This document shows, piece by piece, positions 50,272 through 61,059 of a stretch of DNA of 64,000 bases (its first letter is position 1; every line of letters begins with the position of its first letter). The stretch is from Blasia pusilla. Lineage: Eukaryota > Marchantiophyta > Marchantiopsida > Blasiales. The stretch lies in the NCBI GenBank assembly GCA_050084515.1, contig CM114271.1, positions 16,988,001 through 17,052,000 on the forward strand, written 5' to 3'. The notes under the pieces were generated by a model, which had not been told where the DNA came from, made no database searches, and was given only the letters and a program-made list of their open reading frames with translations. Made by a program: the position numbers and the translations under genes.

Positions 50272-53200
50272 CCTTCAACCGCGTTGCCGTGAATGGGGAT
50301 GGATTCCTCCGGTCTCGTCAAACGAGGCCTTGTAGGCACGATGGCTTTTCGGATTCGATGGCCTTGGGAATGTTGGTCACAGAAAACATCCGGAGTACAC
50401 TCTAGGGTTCCATCTTTTGTTGAGATGTAGTTCGTTCAAATCTTGGTCGAGTCTCCGGGCAAGTTCCTCCAGCAAGTTTCTGACTCGGAAAGTTGGTGCT
50501 CTCACGCGGGCGCAAAACGCCCAGCTCTCTGCACAATGCTGACCCTCTCCCTAGTGTACAGTTATCTTAGTTGAGGCGTAGCGATGGCTGCCGCTTAGTT
50601 TCTAGCTGATTCGCGAAGGCCTGGCTTTCTCCCTCCGTGGCCACCATTCGTCCGGCGTAGAAGAATGTGTGGCAGGTTGTGGAGGGGTTACGATGGCGTT
50701 TTTCTCGAGCAACAATGATCATGTATTCTTGACTTGAATAATGCGAGTGACAGGATTTAAACCTCTCCTCGCAGGGGTGCAACGGCGGTGGAAAACTGCC
50801 GCATTTGGCTCTCTTGGGAGCTTTTTTTTTCTTCCGAGGATACGGATGGAATACGTCCCCTTCGAAGATTACACACCTACCCCTGTGATAGTGTAGGCGG
50901 CCATGTCCGCATGGAAACCCCGGGGCGTCATGAAGTCGGGCGAGTTCGAGTCCAGGGACAGATAGAGCGTAAGCAACGGAGCAACAGTCTCTGGTAGCCA
51001 AATTTTTAATGCAGTAGTTATTGTGCAGGTGTAATCCACGGCCTTTTACCTTGTACAGAGTTCAATTTTTAACATTCAACGCGGAGAAGACGTTTCCCAG
51101 TCTTTGTTCGTCCGGTGTGTCGCCCACAAGATTGATTTCCTCCGGGGGGATGCATCTACTCTGTTGCCACTTTCCTATTCGGGATGGCCAAGATTGTTAG
51201 GGCTCGCGGGTTCTTTGGCCCCCCACTTTCCTTTGTATCCCGATGTGTTTTCCATCCCAGTTTCTATTGAAGTGTATCTTTCCTCCGGGGGAATGCATGC
51301 ACTCTGTTGCCACTTTCCTGTTCGGGATTGCCAATGCTTGCTGTTGCAGCCAAAATTAAAACAGTCCCCTCGCTGCAAGCACACACTCCCTCCCCCAACT
51401 TCCAAATGGCAGCGGCCCGGCGGGGCGTGTCTCCGACGAGTATCTTTCCTGTCAGAACGCAGCGGACTTCCGCTTCGAGATACGGTAGCGATTTTCTGAG
51501 GGCATTCGTTCCTACGATCTCCGCGCGTCGCACCCAAAGTCAAACGCCTCGAGGGTGATCGGCCCGAGTCATCTCCCGTCGTGTTCCACGCACTAACGCG
51601 AGTCATTTATGGACTTGTGGAGCGGATTATGAAGACGGGTGGATGATTGAGGCGTCCGCATTGCTGCGAGACCGTAGTTGTGATTCTGCCACCAGGATGG
51701 ATAGCACCTGAGTGGCGGAATGTTTCGGCCGAGGGTCTCGTGGAGTAGGGTATGTTCACCCGGACACCTAGAGCGAGGGAGTTCGCGGTCGGACACCCTC
51801 GTTTAGGGCGCGCGTGCAGCCCTGGTTCGAACTTCGAACCCCACTCCCTTCCTCGCGTCCGGACGGAACGAACGAGCCCGCCGGTGGAAAGATCCATCCG
51901 CTGGGAGGTCCAGCAGGTCACGGCTTAAAGCTTCGGTGTCGGCGTACGATACCACCCACGCTGACAGGGGGCCCGCGATGTCTCTCACTCAGGCACAAGC
52001 CACCGGACAGAACAGCACGACACACTTTTCAGTTCGGCCCCGTACCCGCGCCTTAATGCAAAGGCTGGTTCGTTCCAGGACGCAGTAAAAGAGAAGTGAC
52101 AGCACCCCGAAGCATCTCCTGACTGGAACCGCCTTTCGGCTCCTCTCTGAATCGTCCATATAGCACCCTCTCCGTCCTCCTCATCTCCAGTTGGCAAAGC
52201 CTCCCACTTCCCGATAATAATGTGCGTTCGCTCCCTCTCTCTCTCTCTCTCTCTCCATCGCCGGCGACAGAGCCGCGAAGATCGTGGAGCCGAAGACGAA
52301 GACGAGGGAGAGGCATGACTCTCTCCACGCCGACGACCGAGGCACGAAGATTGTGAAGGTGCCGCAAGCGCCCGGGGACGGAGGGTAGTAGAGACCGACG
52401 ACGATCATCACGAGACGCGACCGCGAGCCTCCGACCCACGTCGATCACGGAGGCGATGAAAAAGCACGAGGAGCTGTAGCAGCAGTGATCGTTGTCGACG
52501 ACGAGGATACTCACGAGACGCGATCGCGTGCTGCGGAGGCACAAATTCGCGATCTCTAAGTGTCCGCAGCACAGAGACTTCTACGACAGCTCCCCGGGGC
52601 CCTCTTCAATCTGTATGTCCGAAGCCATCTGTCACCCCTTTGTCATCTGCCACCTGTACCGGCGCTGCATACTTTTGGCTCATTAAGCGCTCCCTCCCTC
52701 TCCTCTCCTTCCACCACAAACAAAAGCAAACAATCACGGCAACGACACCGCATGCGACGGACATCTATGTCCTTCCCCTGCCAGCTCAGCAGCCTTCATT
52801 CAAGCAGCGCTTCGGGCTCTATTTACGCCGCTAAGTTACTCGGCCTCCTCATAACTGCATTTCGAGCTTCGCTCTCGCGCTCGTTATTTCTTACTTCTTC
52901 ACGTGTAGAGGGAGCAACAAAAATCGAAGCATTAGGGTGGCTCGACGGATTAATAAAGGACAATGAATATCGACAAATTGTTTGCGTCCTAGCTTTCACC
53001 ATGTGCGAGAGCATTAGGGTTGATTGATATGTATGATTGAGTTCTCCAACAAAAGCACGATCAGATAGAAATGGCAATGGTTGTCCTCGCTACGATCTTC
53101 CAAATGGTCAGAGTTAATTAAGACGTGCATTCGTATTTAGTCATCGAACTGGGTCCTCACATTCTCATCTTCTTGTTAGGATTAGGACGCCAAATGTCAA

Positions 53201-54000
53201 GTGCTCCAAGAGTCCGACCGCTCGGAAATGAAAGGGGTGGGATTACCTCGACCCACTCCCGAGCCAGCCGCACAAGTCAAAGTGGCATCTTTTGCAAAGA
53301 GGGCGAGATGATTTGATTCGACACATGAAGGCACGTCGGGTGGCAATGTTGGCAAAAACCATCCGAGCGATTTTCTCCGACCCGAGCGCAACAATTATTC
53401 TTACAAAAAAGCAAAGAAACAAGACGTTATCCCCGAATTCGTTCGCCACACGTTTGAGTGCCTCCGACTCTCCATCACTAAACCGTGTGTCCAAACGGAG
53501 AAAGAGACAAAGAAAACAATCCCGAGCACTTAGTGTTCTCTGCCTTTCGCTCGCTCGCTTTATCACCTCACGGTTAGAAACCTCCCTCTAGCACTACAAC
53601 TCATCCCCCCTCCCTTCAAAGCGAAATCCTCTAGGGTTCGCCCAAAATTAGACCAGCACAAGGGGAGAACGCCACACCTTATCATGTGCCGCCTTTCCAA
53701 AAGTCGGGCTTAACTCAAGCTGGCTTTATGAAATTCCGTGAATATTGCAATTCCAATGAGACTCATGAGCCCCTTTCTTTTAAAGAGCTGCGGCCTAACA
53801 TGCAACCACTATTTTCCACTTGCTTCCACCAACCTTGCACGTCTCAAGCTTAGGGAGAAAAAAGGCCGGAGTTAAAAGGGGATGGGGGAACCCTTCCGGG
53901 ATGCAAAGAGTGAGGAACACCCGTAAGGGATTTTTTTATCGCACCACGAGTTAATCGGACACCCTCTCTCTATCCATGTGACTTATCTCGTGAGTTGTAT
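50272..54000. other. Moderately GC-rich 3' flank of the ARF gene, no further gene identified
   Basis: The first part is probably ARF 3' UTR; no unambiguous poly(A) signal was chosen. Open frames at 52,053-52,544 (minus) and 52,560-53,027 (plus) run through (CT)n/(GA)n repeats or low-complexity sequence and show no domain. A 17-bp palindrome GGTTCGAACTTCGAACC lies near 51,825. A (CT)n run is at about 52,233-52,254. No tRNA fold was found. Confidence 0.5.
51136..51333 (+). repeat. Two 55-bp direct repeats 143 bp apart
   Basis: Units at 51,136-51,190 and 51,279-51,333 both start TTTCCTCCGGGG and contain ACTCTGTTGCCACTTTCCT and TTCGGGAT. They differ at about five positions. They lie about 0.9 kb past the ARF stop, possibly still in its 3' UTR. 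Confidence 0.8.
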
Positions 54001-54029
54001 TATTATTATTATTGTAAGGTCAAGACTCC

Positions 54030-55260
54030 GCTTAAAGCTCTGGAGCTTCGGTGAGGAAGTGTGCATACATGCATACACACATCCGACATCCAGGACGGGA
54101 TGGAGGCATAGCGGGGAGGTCCACGTCATGAGGGGATTCCATTGATGACTTGCATTATCTGGGATGTCATGTGATCGCACGCGGGGTTTACACGATTTCC
54201 CGGCGCCCCCGGACCGGCCGGACACTGCAGCACAAACGCTTCCCGTTCCGGACGAACCCCCGGACAAAGGGGCCGACACGTGTTCGCCTCCTCCAAACGA
54301 CCTCCAGGTTTAGTGGCCGTTCTGCCAGGTCACATCTTCAAACAGTCCTCTCTTTCTTTCTTTCTCTCTCTGGCCGGCCGGCTACCGCGACTTACTTAAT
54401 ACTTACCCCTACCCCTACCGTACTCCTCCTGTCTGTCACATCACATCACATCACATCGGTGCTTGGGCAGCGAGGGGAGGGGAGTCAGGGACTCAGGGGA
54501 GAGGGGGGGCTGGTTCGCTTCACCTTCCGACAGCGACTTAAAGCCTGGATGCGCAGTAGAGGCCGCCGCAATCTTCGTTCTCCGAGAATTTGGGGACCAC
54601 TTGGACTCGCCAAGCGAAGTATTTCGGTACGCCACGGTGTAAATGTCGCTCATGATGGAAGTAATATTTTAATAGGCCGATGCCAAAGCGCTGCTTTGCG
54701 ACGAAGTAACGGACCTGCGTTATGGCCCGCTTCTTTTCCCGCACTGGTAAAGCATACTGCCGGGATTAATCCACCGGCTGCCTGCACTTGTAGATCGTTG
54801 CCGTCATCTGCGTGTCGCTGCGTTATTCGACTCCAGCGACCCTCGCTCCCTGTGCGATACTGCTCCTGCGCCAGAAAATAATAGCCGATCAAGTGCACAG
54901 GCCCTAATCAAAGCTGACGGCTGATTACGCTCGATTACGCTAATACCTTCCCTCGTACGAGTCCTAATCCCTCACAGATTAGCATAATGCGCAATCATTC
55001 TCTGTCAGTCCCCCATGGTATCCTCGCCGTAGACTGTACCGCGCCTTAACGACCGGCTGAGATGTACGGTCCGCGAGCGATCCCGAATCCTCCTGAAGTA
55101 AGTCGCTGTCGCGATACGGATAGTCCGATGTGGACAGCTGTGGGGCGACTCGCTTACATCCCTGTCGCTATTCAGGGCCAAAAGCCAAGCCTTTACCGCA
55201 GAGCGACTGCCGTTACTGAGACTCCGTTCCGACTTGTGCTTTTTTTTTTTTTTTTCGGAC
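54030..55260. other. Second GC-rich island, no gene identified
   Basis: A GC-rich block between AT-richer flanks, with frames open by composition only (54,150-54,881 is the longest). It contains a (CACAT)n run at about 54,437-54,458 and ends in a T13 tract near 55,242. Like the island at 26.1-28.0 kb it contains CCGGACCGGCCG-type sequence, but I could not establish real homology between them. Confidence 0.45.
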
Positions 55261-57999
55261 AGCACGGAATTTCCGAATATTCTAAATTAAATGGAGATTT
55301 ATTTATTTATTCACGACACATTACGAAGACAGTTGGTACCAACTATTAATCACGTTTCCAAAGGTGCATCCGATGTTTCTAGCCATGTGAATATTTAATT
55401 TCATTAAAGGGGAAGTAAATGGGAAATGAAGCTTCACACGATGTCAACTTGTCCGTGGTAAATATATCGAATGCACGCACTGGGCAGTTTTGCAAATCTT
55501 GGTAAGAAAGAAAGGAAAAAAAAACGAGGCGATTCTTTAATTTTAAATATAAGTATTATTCCAGAAAATTATAATATTATTTCTTTATTTCTGGAATGTT
55601 GAAAGATATAAAGACTTAAGGATAGTCCGACCCTAAAGTCACTGGTTTCCTTACATACCGAAAACTCATTTCAAGTTGAGAGTTAATATATTTAATGATA
55701 TTTTTCTTCGAGGCTCTGTTAGAAATAGTTTCTGAGAAATTCGAACTACAGAGAAAAAATAAAATAAAATTCTGAAGTAATTTATACCCATTCCCTAGTA
55801 TAAAATACATTTTTCTTTCAAATCTGCACTTAATTTATTTTCTAGATATGATAATTTATACGACGTTTGACGTCCTTCATGGCCTTACGGAAAGTGAATT
55901 TAGACATAGACCTTTGCAAGCTAAAGTCCAACCTTAAAGTCACGCATGTCCTTAGACTTTTGAGGATCCAAAAAAAAGTACCAACAAATATTCAACACAT
56001 CAAATGGTTTCCTAATAAAAAAACCATATTTATTGATAAAATTTCAAGCCAAGAACGGTAACAAGACCACGCACTTGTTTTTTACCACAAGGTATAGAAA
56101 GAAGAAGAAATAATGTTTTGTCGTTGGATTCCGCCCCCATGAATCTAAGACATGGAGAGGGTGCTCACGAGAACTGTAAAATGCCATATTTCGATATTTA
56201 GATGGTGGGGAGAGGGTAGAAAGACTAATTCAATTCAAGTGCATGAAAAAACTCGCAATCCAAAAACAAACCCATAAAGTTGCATAAGAAATTCTGGTGG
56301 ATCTCTCACGTTGGTAAAATAATGGTTCTAATATTTAACGTATTGCCCGCCTCCAAGGCCCTAGCCCTATCCCCCTTTAGGTCATGTTAAGTCTTATCCC
56401 TTTTATCTCCTTTAGTTGGTATTTATGATAGCAAAAGGGTGAATGGGAGGGGTCGTGGATTCGATGCATGTTGATGTGAAGCTTTGAAAGTGGAGCTACT
56501 TTTGCAGGAATATGATGCTGAATATATTTGGGATACTCATTCATTCATTCATTCATATATATATATATCCTTTTTTAAGAATATAGTGTTGCTATTGTGT
56601 ATAAGATTCAACTCACAAGATTGGATTGTGAAAAGATGCATTGAAAAACTCCATTGGTGATGGAATAAATGAGTTCTATAGGTGTGACATGGGGAATGCG
56701 TAACCTACTAATATTATTACTATTATTCATACTCATGAAGTGTTTGTTTGCCATATTTTGTTTATTTTTCCAAGAGTATAACATTTAATAAATAAGGAGA
56801 TTTTGTGGAGAGGAAATTTCAAATTCTTGTTTTATATTTAATGGTAGAAAAAGATGTAATTTTCCATATAATTTATATACATATTCATTGATTTTTTTCC
56901 GTTCATTATCATCCTAAAACATAAGTAAAATTTCCAACTTTAATTTTGAAAATTTTTGGACTCACATGCTTTTCTCACTGCTCAATGAAACAATCCCACA
57001 ACTTGTTGAAAGGAAAAGTTCACTCAAAACAAACTCTTACAACCACAGATTTGACACAAGTTATCCAAATTATTCCATGTAATTTCTTTAATTTTCTAGA
57101 CATTATGTCGAATAGCTCTAAAGGTGAGAATTTCCAATCCTACAACTATTCAAAAAAAATCTTCAATCTCTCAACCTTCTTACTTTATTCAAATTAATTC
57201 CTAGTAAGAACATTTGAACAAAAACATGTTTTCTTAGATATTCAAATTCACAATGATAAGTCTCTACAAACAACCAAAGGATTACCAAGTTTTTGATTTT
57301 TTTACACACACTGTCCACCTTATACTCCCCAATGGTCATTATTTGACCTATTCTTCCCACTAATGTGTCATCTAACTACCTTCAACAAAAGAAATCGCAA
57401 CCAAATGTATGTTGATCAATTTCTATAATATTAGTACAACGATTTATACTTATATTTTTAATAGAATTTTGCTCGATCGTGAGTCTATATATAAATTATG
57501 CCTTTTGATTTCGAATCTCCCGTGATATTATTACTAGAATCATATTTTTTTATAAGTCTACTACATTATTTCTATAGAGCCATCTTAGCATTCACTTCAA
57601 TTCAAGAAAAAATGAGGATAATCTACATTCTCTTTATTATATGCATCATTTCATAATTAGCCAAAGAGAGTGTATGGAATAATTTTTCATTACTTTGATA
57701 TATCATGCTTTCTTCGGGCTTCATGATTATATTCTAATGGTGTCCAAATATGATTTAAAATTAATTAGTAATATTCAGAGAAAAAATTATAAAATATACC
57801 CATGGTTTGGATTATAATATGCATCTTCATAATCGATAATATTATAATAGGTTAATTTTACAAAGCATCCTATAACATCTTACTGGTGTTAACATATCCA
57901 TAAACATAGTGGTGAACTTATATATTCTATATTATTAACACATGATGGAATTACAAGAGGAGTTTCATCGGGATGACACATGTCCTTTTAGGATATATA
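55261..57999. other. AT-rich intergenic DNA, no gene recognised
   Basis: Short open frames only. There is a (CATT)n(AT)n microsatellite at about 56,533-56,568. No transposon remnants were recognised until the TIR element at 58,008. Confidence 0.55.
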
Positions 58000-58007
58000 T
58001 GCAAATG

Positions 58008-58299
58008 CAAGGTTGCATGTGGACAAAGTCCGTGTTTGTGGACGTGGACTTACGTTTTTCCTATGGAGGGACATGTCAATATGGGCCCTATCTCCCCCTT
58101 TTTCTTCCTCCATCCCATTTGCCTCTATATTTCACTTTCCCATTTTGCACTTTCCCCACATCCACTCTCTCCTCCCACCCCCTTTCTTTCCTTCCACCAT
58201 GAGCTAAAAATTGTGGGCCCTACCTCTTGCAATAAATGTCCATACTTGTCTATCCATGTCTTTCCTAGGGACAAACTCGGTTGTTTTTGTGCAACCATA
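58008..58299 (+). mobile_element. hAT-like non-autonomous TIR element, copy D
   Basis: A 292-bp element starting CAAGGTTGCATGTGGACAAAG and ending TGCAACCATA. It is flanked by TGCAAATG (58,000-58,007) and TGGAAATG (58,300-58,307), an 8-bp target-site duplication with one mismatch. Same orientation as copy B. It sits just past the end of the minus-strand copia remnant. A short stretch from about 58,350 (GGTTGCA, then CTTGTCCATCCATGG) resembles an element end and may be a fragment of another copy. Confidence 0.82.
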
Positions 58300-58384
58300 T
58301 GGAAATGACGTGTGTCCATATAAGGAAAAAATTTGAATATCATAAGGGTATAAGGTTGCAAGGAAGTAGACTTGTCCATCCATG

Positions 58385-59164
58385 GAACAGACATGCTCTG
58401 TTCAAGCGTGAAACACAAGGTTATTAGCAAGATTGATGCTACTAATATTGTCTGCATATATTAAACTATGTCCTAAGTTACTACCACCAATCTCAGCAAA
58501 TAATCAATGAAGCCACACCACCTCACATGATGCATTGGTTGCTCATCTGTATTCAACCTCTCTTAATGATAAAGCAATTGAATGTTTCTTCTTTGAATCC
58601 CAACTTATAACTTCGCTTCCCAAGATAAATGAATAACCAGATGTGGAATTTCTATCAAACACGCTTCCTGCCCAATCAGCACATGTGAATCCCTGTTATT
58701 GTAAAATCAGAGAAGGTTCAAATTGAAGCCCGAATTGAGCAGAGAATTTCACATACAGCATAATCCTCCTTACAACAACAAGGTGAGGTTTTTGATGTGC
58801 TTGCATAAATTGGCTAACTAGGCCAAATGCATAACTCAAGTTTAGCCTTGTTATAGTCAACTAGATCAAACTTCCGACCATGCGTCTATACATATTAGAA
58901 TCTGCAAGCAACTCTCCTTCATCCACTCTTAGCTTCACACTCTAGTCCAACGGTCTAAAGATTGGCTTTTAAATCGTCATACCATATGTAAAAGTATGTG
59001 AAGAGTATATTGTCGTTGTAATAACCATATGCTCTTTCCAACCTTGATAAACTTAACACCAAGGAAATACTTGAGTTCTTCCAAGTCCTTCATATCAAAT
59101 TTTGCATGTAACTTAAGCTTGACTTGTTGTACCATATCCTCATTACTTCTAGTAATCAAGAGGT
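58385..59164 (-). pseudogene. Ty1/copia reverse transcriptase-RNase H remnant
   Basis: Read on the minus strand, 59,159-58,977 gives KFDMKDLEELKYFLGVKF and then RQYTLHILL, the copia RT region that follows the Y-V-D-D box. Lower coordinates continue in other frames through a Y-x-R-P-D-like region, then FTCADWAGSVFDRNSTSGY and SWDSKKKHSIALS, the classic copia RNase H, and finally YADNISSINLANN and VFHA. Several stops and frameshifts are present. The similarity stops at about 59,165, within the position of the catalytic box, exactly where the Ty3/gypsy LTR starts, which suggests that the gypsy element inserted into this copia element. Confidence 0.85.
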
Positions 59165-59446
59165 TGTCACCTCTTTTAGGATAGATCGGTGAGATCTAGT
59201 AGAGCGCCTTTGTGAGTAGTGGAGGACAGGCTCAGTAGGTCGAGAATGACCTGTTGAGGCCCCGAAAAACTTGAGAGAGTAGGTTTCCCCTTCGTTTCGG
59301 CTCATTTGAAGCCATATTGAGGAATTTACTATTTTAGGTAACTACCATTTTGAGTATACGATCGACTTTCTATTTTTGATAAGTGGCCATTGACCTCCTA
59401 CTTCACGTCAAGAGCCAAGCAGGTGACTTAGGAGATTAGGTTACCA
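59165..59446 (+). repeat. Candidate 5' LTR of the Ty3/gypsy element
   Basis: It begins TGTCAC, a common start of plant gypsy LTRs, exactly where the copia similarity ends, and it finishes with CA followed at once by TGGAGAGAGCTTGG. That resembles the initiator-Met tRNA primer-binding site (TGGTATCAGAGC) at 8 of 12 positions. The inferred length is 282 bp. The partner LTR is outside the window, so this cannot be confirmed here. Confidence 0.55.
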
Positions 59447-59637
59447 TGGAGAGAGCTTGGGATAGGGGAGAGAGTTTGAAAGTTCATTCTCTCTTTGTTG
59501 AACCTCTTGGCATGAGGCGGCGGAGCTATGGTCCCTTGCCTTGTGAGTGTAGCCCAAGCCTCTCATTAAGAGAGTGGGTTTGGTTTGACATGAGAGAGAG
59601 TGCACGCCTTTGAGAGCTATGGTGTGAGATGGTGTAG

Positions 59638-60524
59638 AGAGAGATCGTGCACCAGGTGGTCCTGTTGGGGGACGAGGAGCTGGAGTTGCCCAACACGGTG
59701 GTGGAGCTGCCCCTGGAGGAGGTAGAGTACCACCACCTAGACGCGCCGAGGGAGACGCCGGACGTGAGGCTGGGATGGCTGCTCAGATACAGTAGCTGCA
59801 TGATTAGATTTCCGTTAGAGCATTGAGGTTACCCGATGCCGGATCCGTGGCATCGACATCATATGGAGCAACCAAAGATCTGGAGGATCCTGGTTGGATG
59901 TGCGGGGTTGCCCAGATGGAGGCAACCGCAGTTGTGACGCGTGGAGCAGCTCTCAAAGTTGGATCACAACGAGGGGAAGCCAAGAAACATACTAGGCTTC
60001 CTCAGTCTTTCACGTTGTCCGAGGCGATGAGGACCCCATCGATGGGTGCTGATCAGAGTTCCTGGAGAGTTGGTGATGTTGTTGGTGTGCAGGCACGGAG
60101 GGCGATGGGAGAAGCGAGTACAACGACTCCTATTTTTGATGCTTAGGAGGGGCATGTGTCGAGCACGTTGTTGGGGGCGACCACCGTTGTGTACCGCACT
60201 CCTTTATTTTCTGCTTCCGATGTTATGACGTTTGGGGCTACGCCTGCCGAGGCTTTTCGGCTGGCTGCGTCACTATGTGAGCGCGGATTTGGAGTTCTTG
60301 CATCACGTTCAGAGGTGATTGCAGAGGAGGTGATGGACTTTCCCTTGGAGTGGATGCTCGGGCCGTCCACGTTAGATTCATGGCAGGCTGCGGTTGCTAG
60401 GATGGCGGAGATGCCCACTAGACCCAGGATAGAGCATGCCATGGCTTCTCTTGGTGTTGTGTTGCTGGATAATCGAGGAGTGGTCTTCCAGTTGGTGAAA
60501 CCTGGAGGTAGAGCTTTTAGTCCG
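59638..60524 (+). pseudogene. Upstream coding block of the Ty3/gypsy element (gag-like / N-terminal pol)
   Basis: Frame 59,638-59,826 reads LLGDEELELPNTVVELPLEE, then a segment ending YSSCMIRFPLEH; an alternative Gly-rich frame overlaps it. The following blocks at 59,823-60,146 and 60,156-60,524 share one frame, split by a single TAG at 60,144-60,146, and the second ends in TAA at 60,525. The second block (TPLFSASDVMTFGATPAEA, then MDFPLEWMLGPSTLDSWQ) is well-formed protein directly upstream of the protease. I do not know a function for it. No CCHC zinc knuckle was seen. Confidence 0.55.
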
Positions 60525-60527
60525 TAA

Positions 60528-60816
60528 CACGTCTTGTTGGATTCAAGAGCACGACCCCGTGATGTTGGGGAAAGCGTCATTTAGAGGATTGGGCTTGACG
60601 AGAGCCGATGTGGATTGTTTTCCATTCCGGATACAAACATCCTTGGATGGAGCGAATACCACACAGTATATCACCCGACAAAAGGTCGTGGTGAGGAGTC
60701 TCCTGGGACATCCTAGAGATGGGTCCGTGGTGCGAGCCAAGGCAATAGTGACTGATGCACAGTCCTACGACGTCTTGGTTGGTGGAGTAGTGTTATACCC
60801 AATGGTATTGGACTAG
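60528..60816 (+). pseudogene. Retropepsin-like aspartic protease, broken
   Basis: HVLLDSRARP at 60,528-60,557 aligns with the retropepsin active-site strand (hydrophobic, then D-S/T-G-A); the catalytic Asp codon is at 60,540-60,542 but the Gly is replaced by Arg. A one-base shift in the C4 run at 60,555-60,558 moves the frame to 60,559-60,816 (MLGKASFRGLGL, then TRQKVVVR, AKAIVTDAQSYDVLVGG), which contains the second conserved hydrophobic-hydrophobic-G segment (DVLVGG). Role in active relatives: polyprotein maturation. The next conserved block continues in a third frame from about 60,818 (ESASYRPRWQSGDRR). Confidence 0.7.
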
Positions 60817-61059
60817 GGAGGAGTCAGCGTCCTACAGACCAAGATGGCAATCAGGTGATAGGCGCCTTAGCTCATTACCCGTTCGATTCACAAGTGCAGT
60901 GATCGAGCGACGGCCAGGAGAGGTGGCGACCTTAGGTGCATTTAGTAGTGCCATCACTTAGCCGAGTGATTTGATTGATGGATATGTCCATGCAGATACT
61001 TCCGTTCTTGACATTTAGGGTTTAGGGTGTTATGGTAGCCATCATTCCGTGGAGGAGAG

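Noticed and set aside
51825-51841. tRNA T-arm (GGTTCGAA)
   Set aside because: The string is half of a short palindrome; no acceptor stem, D-arm or anticodon arm can be drawn around it.
52053-52544. 163-codon minus-strand frame
   Set aside because: Crosses a (CT)n run and is Arg/Ser/Leu-rich with no recognisable domain.
54150-54881. 243-codon open frame in the second GC island
   Set aside because: Low complexity, contains a CACAT repeat, no domain and no splice context.
59638-59826. Gly-rich frame overlapping the start of the gypsy coding region
   Set aside because: The alternative frame, rich in Glu/Leu and ending YSSCMIRFPLEH, looks more like a folded protein; the Gly-rich reading is probably an out-of-frame product.
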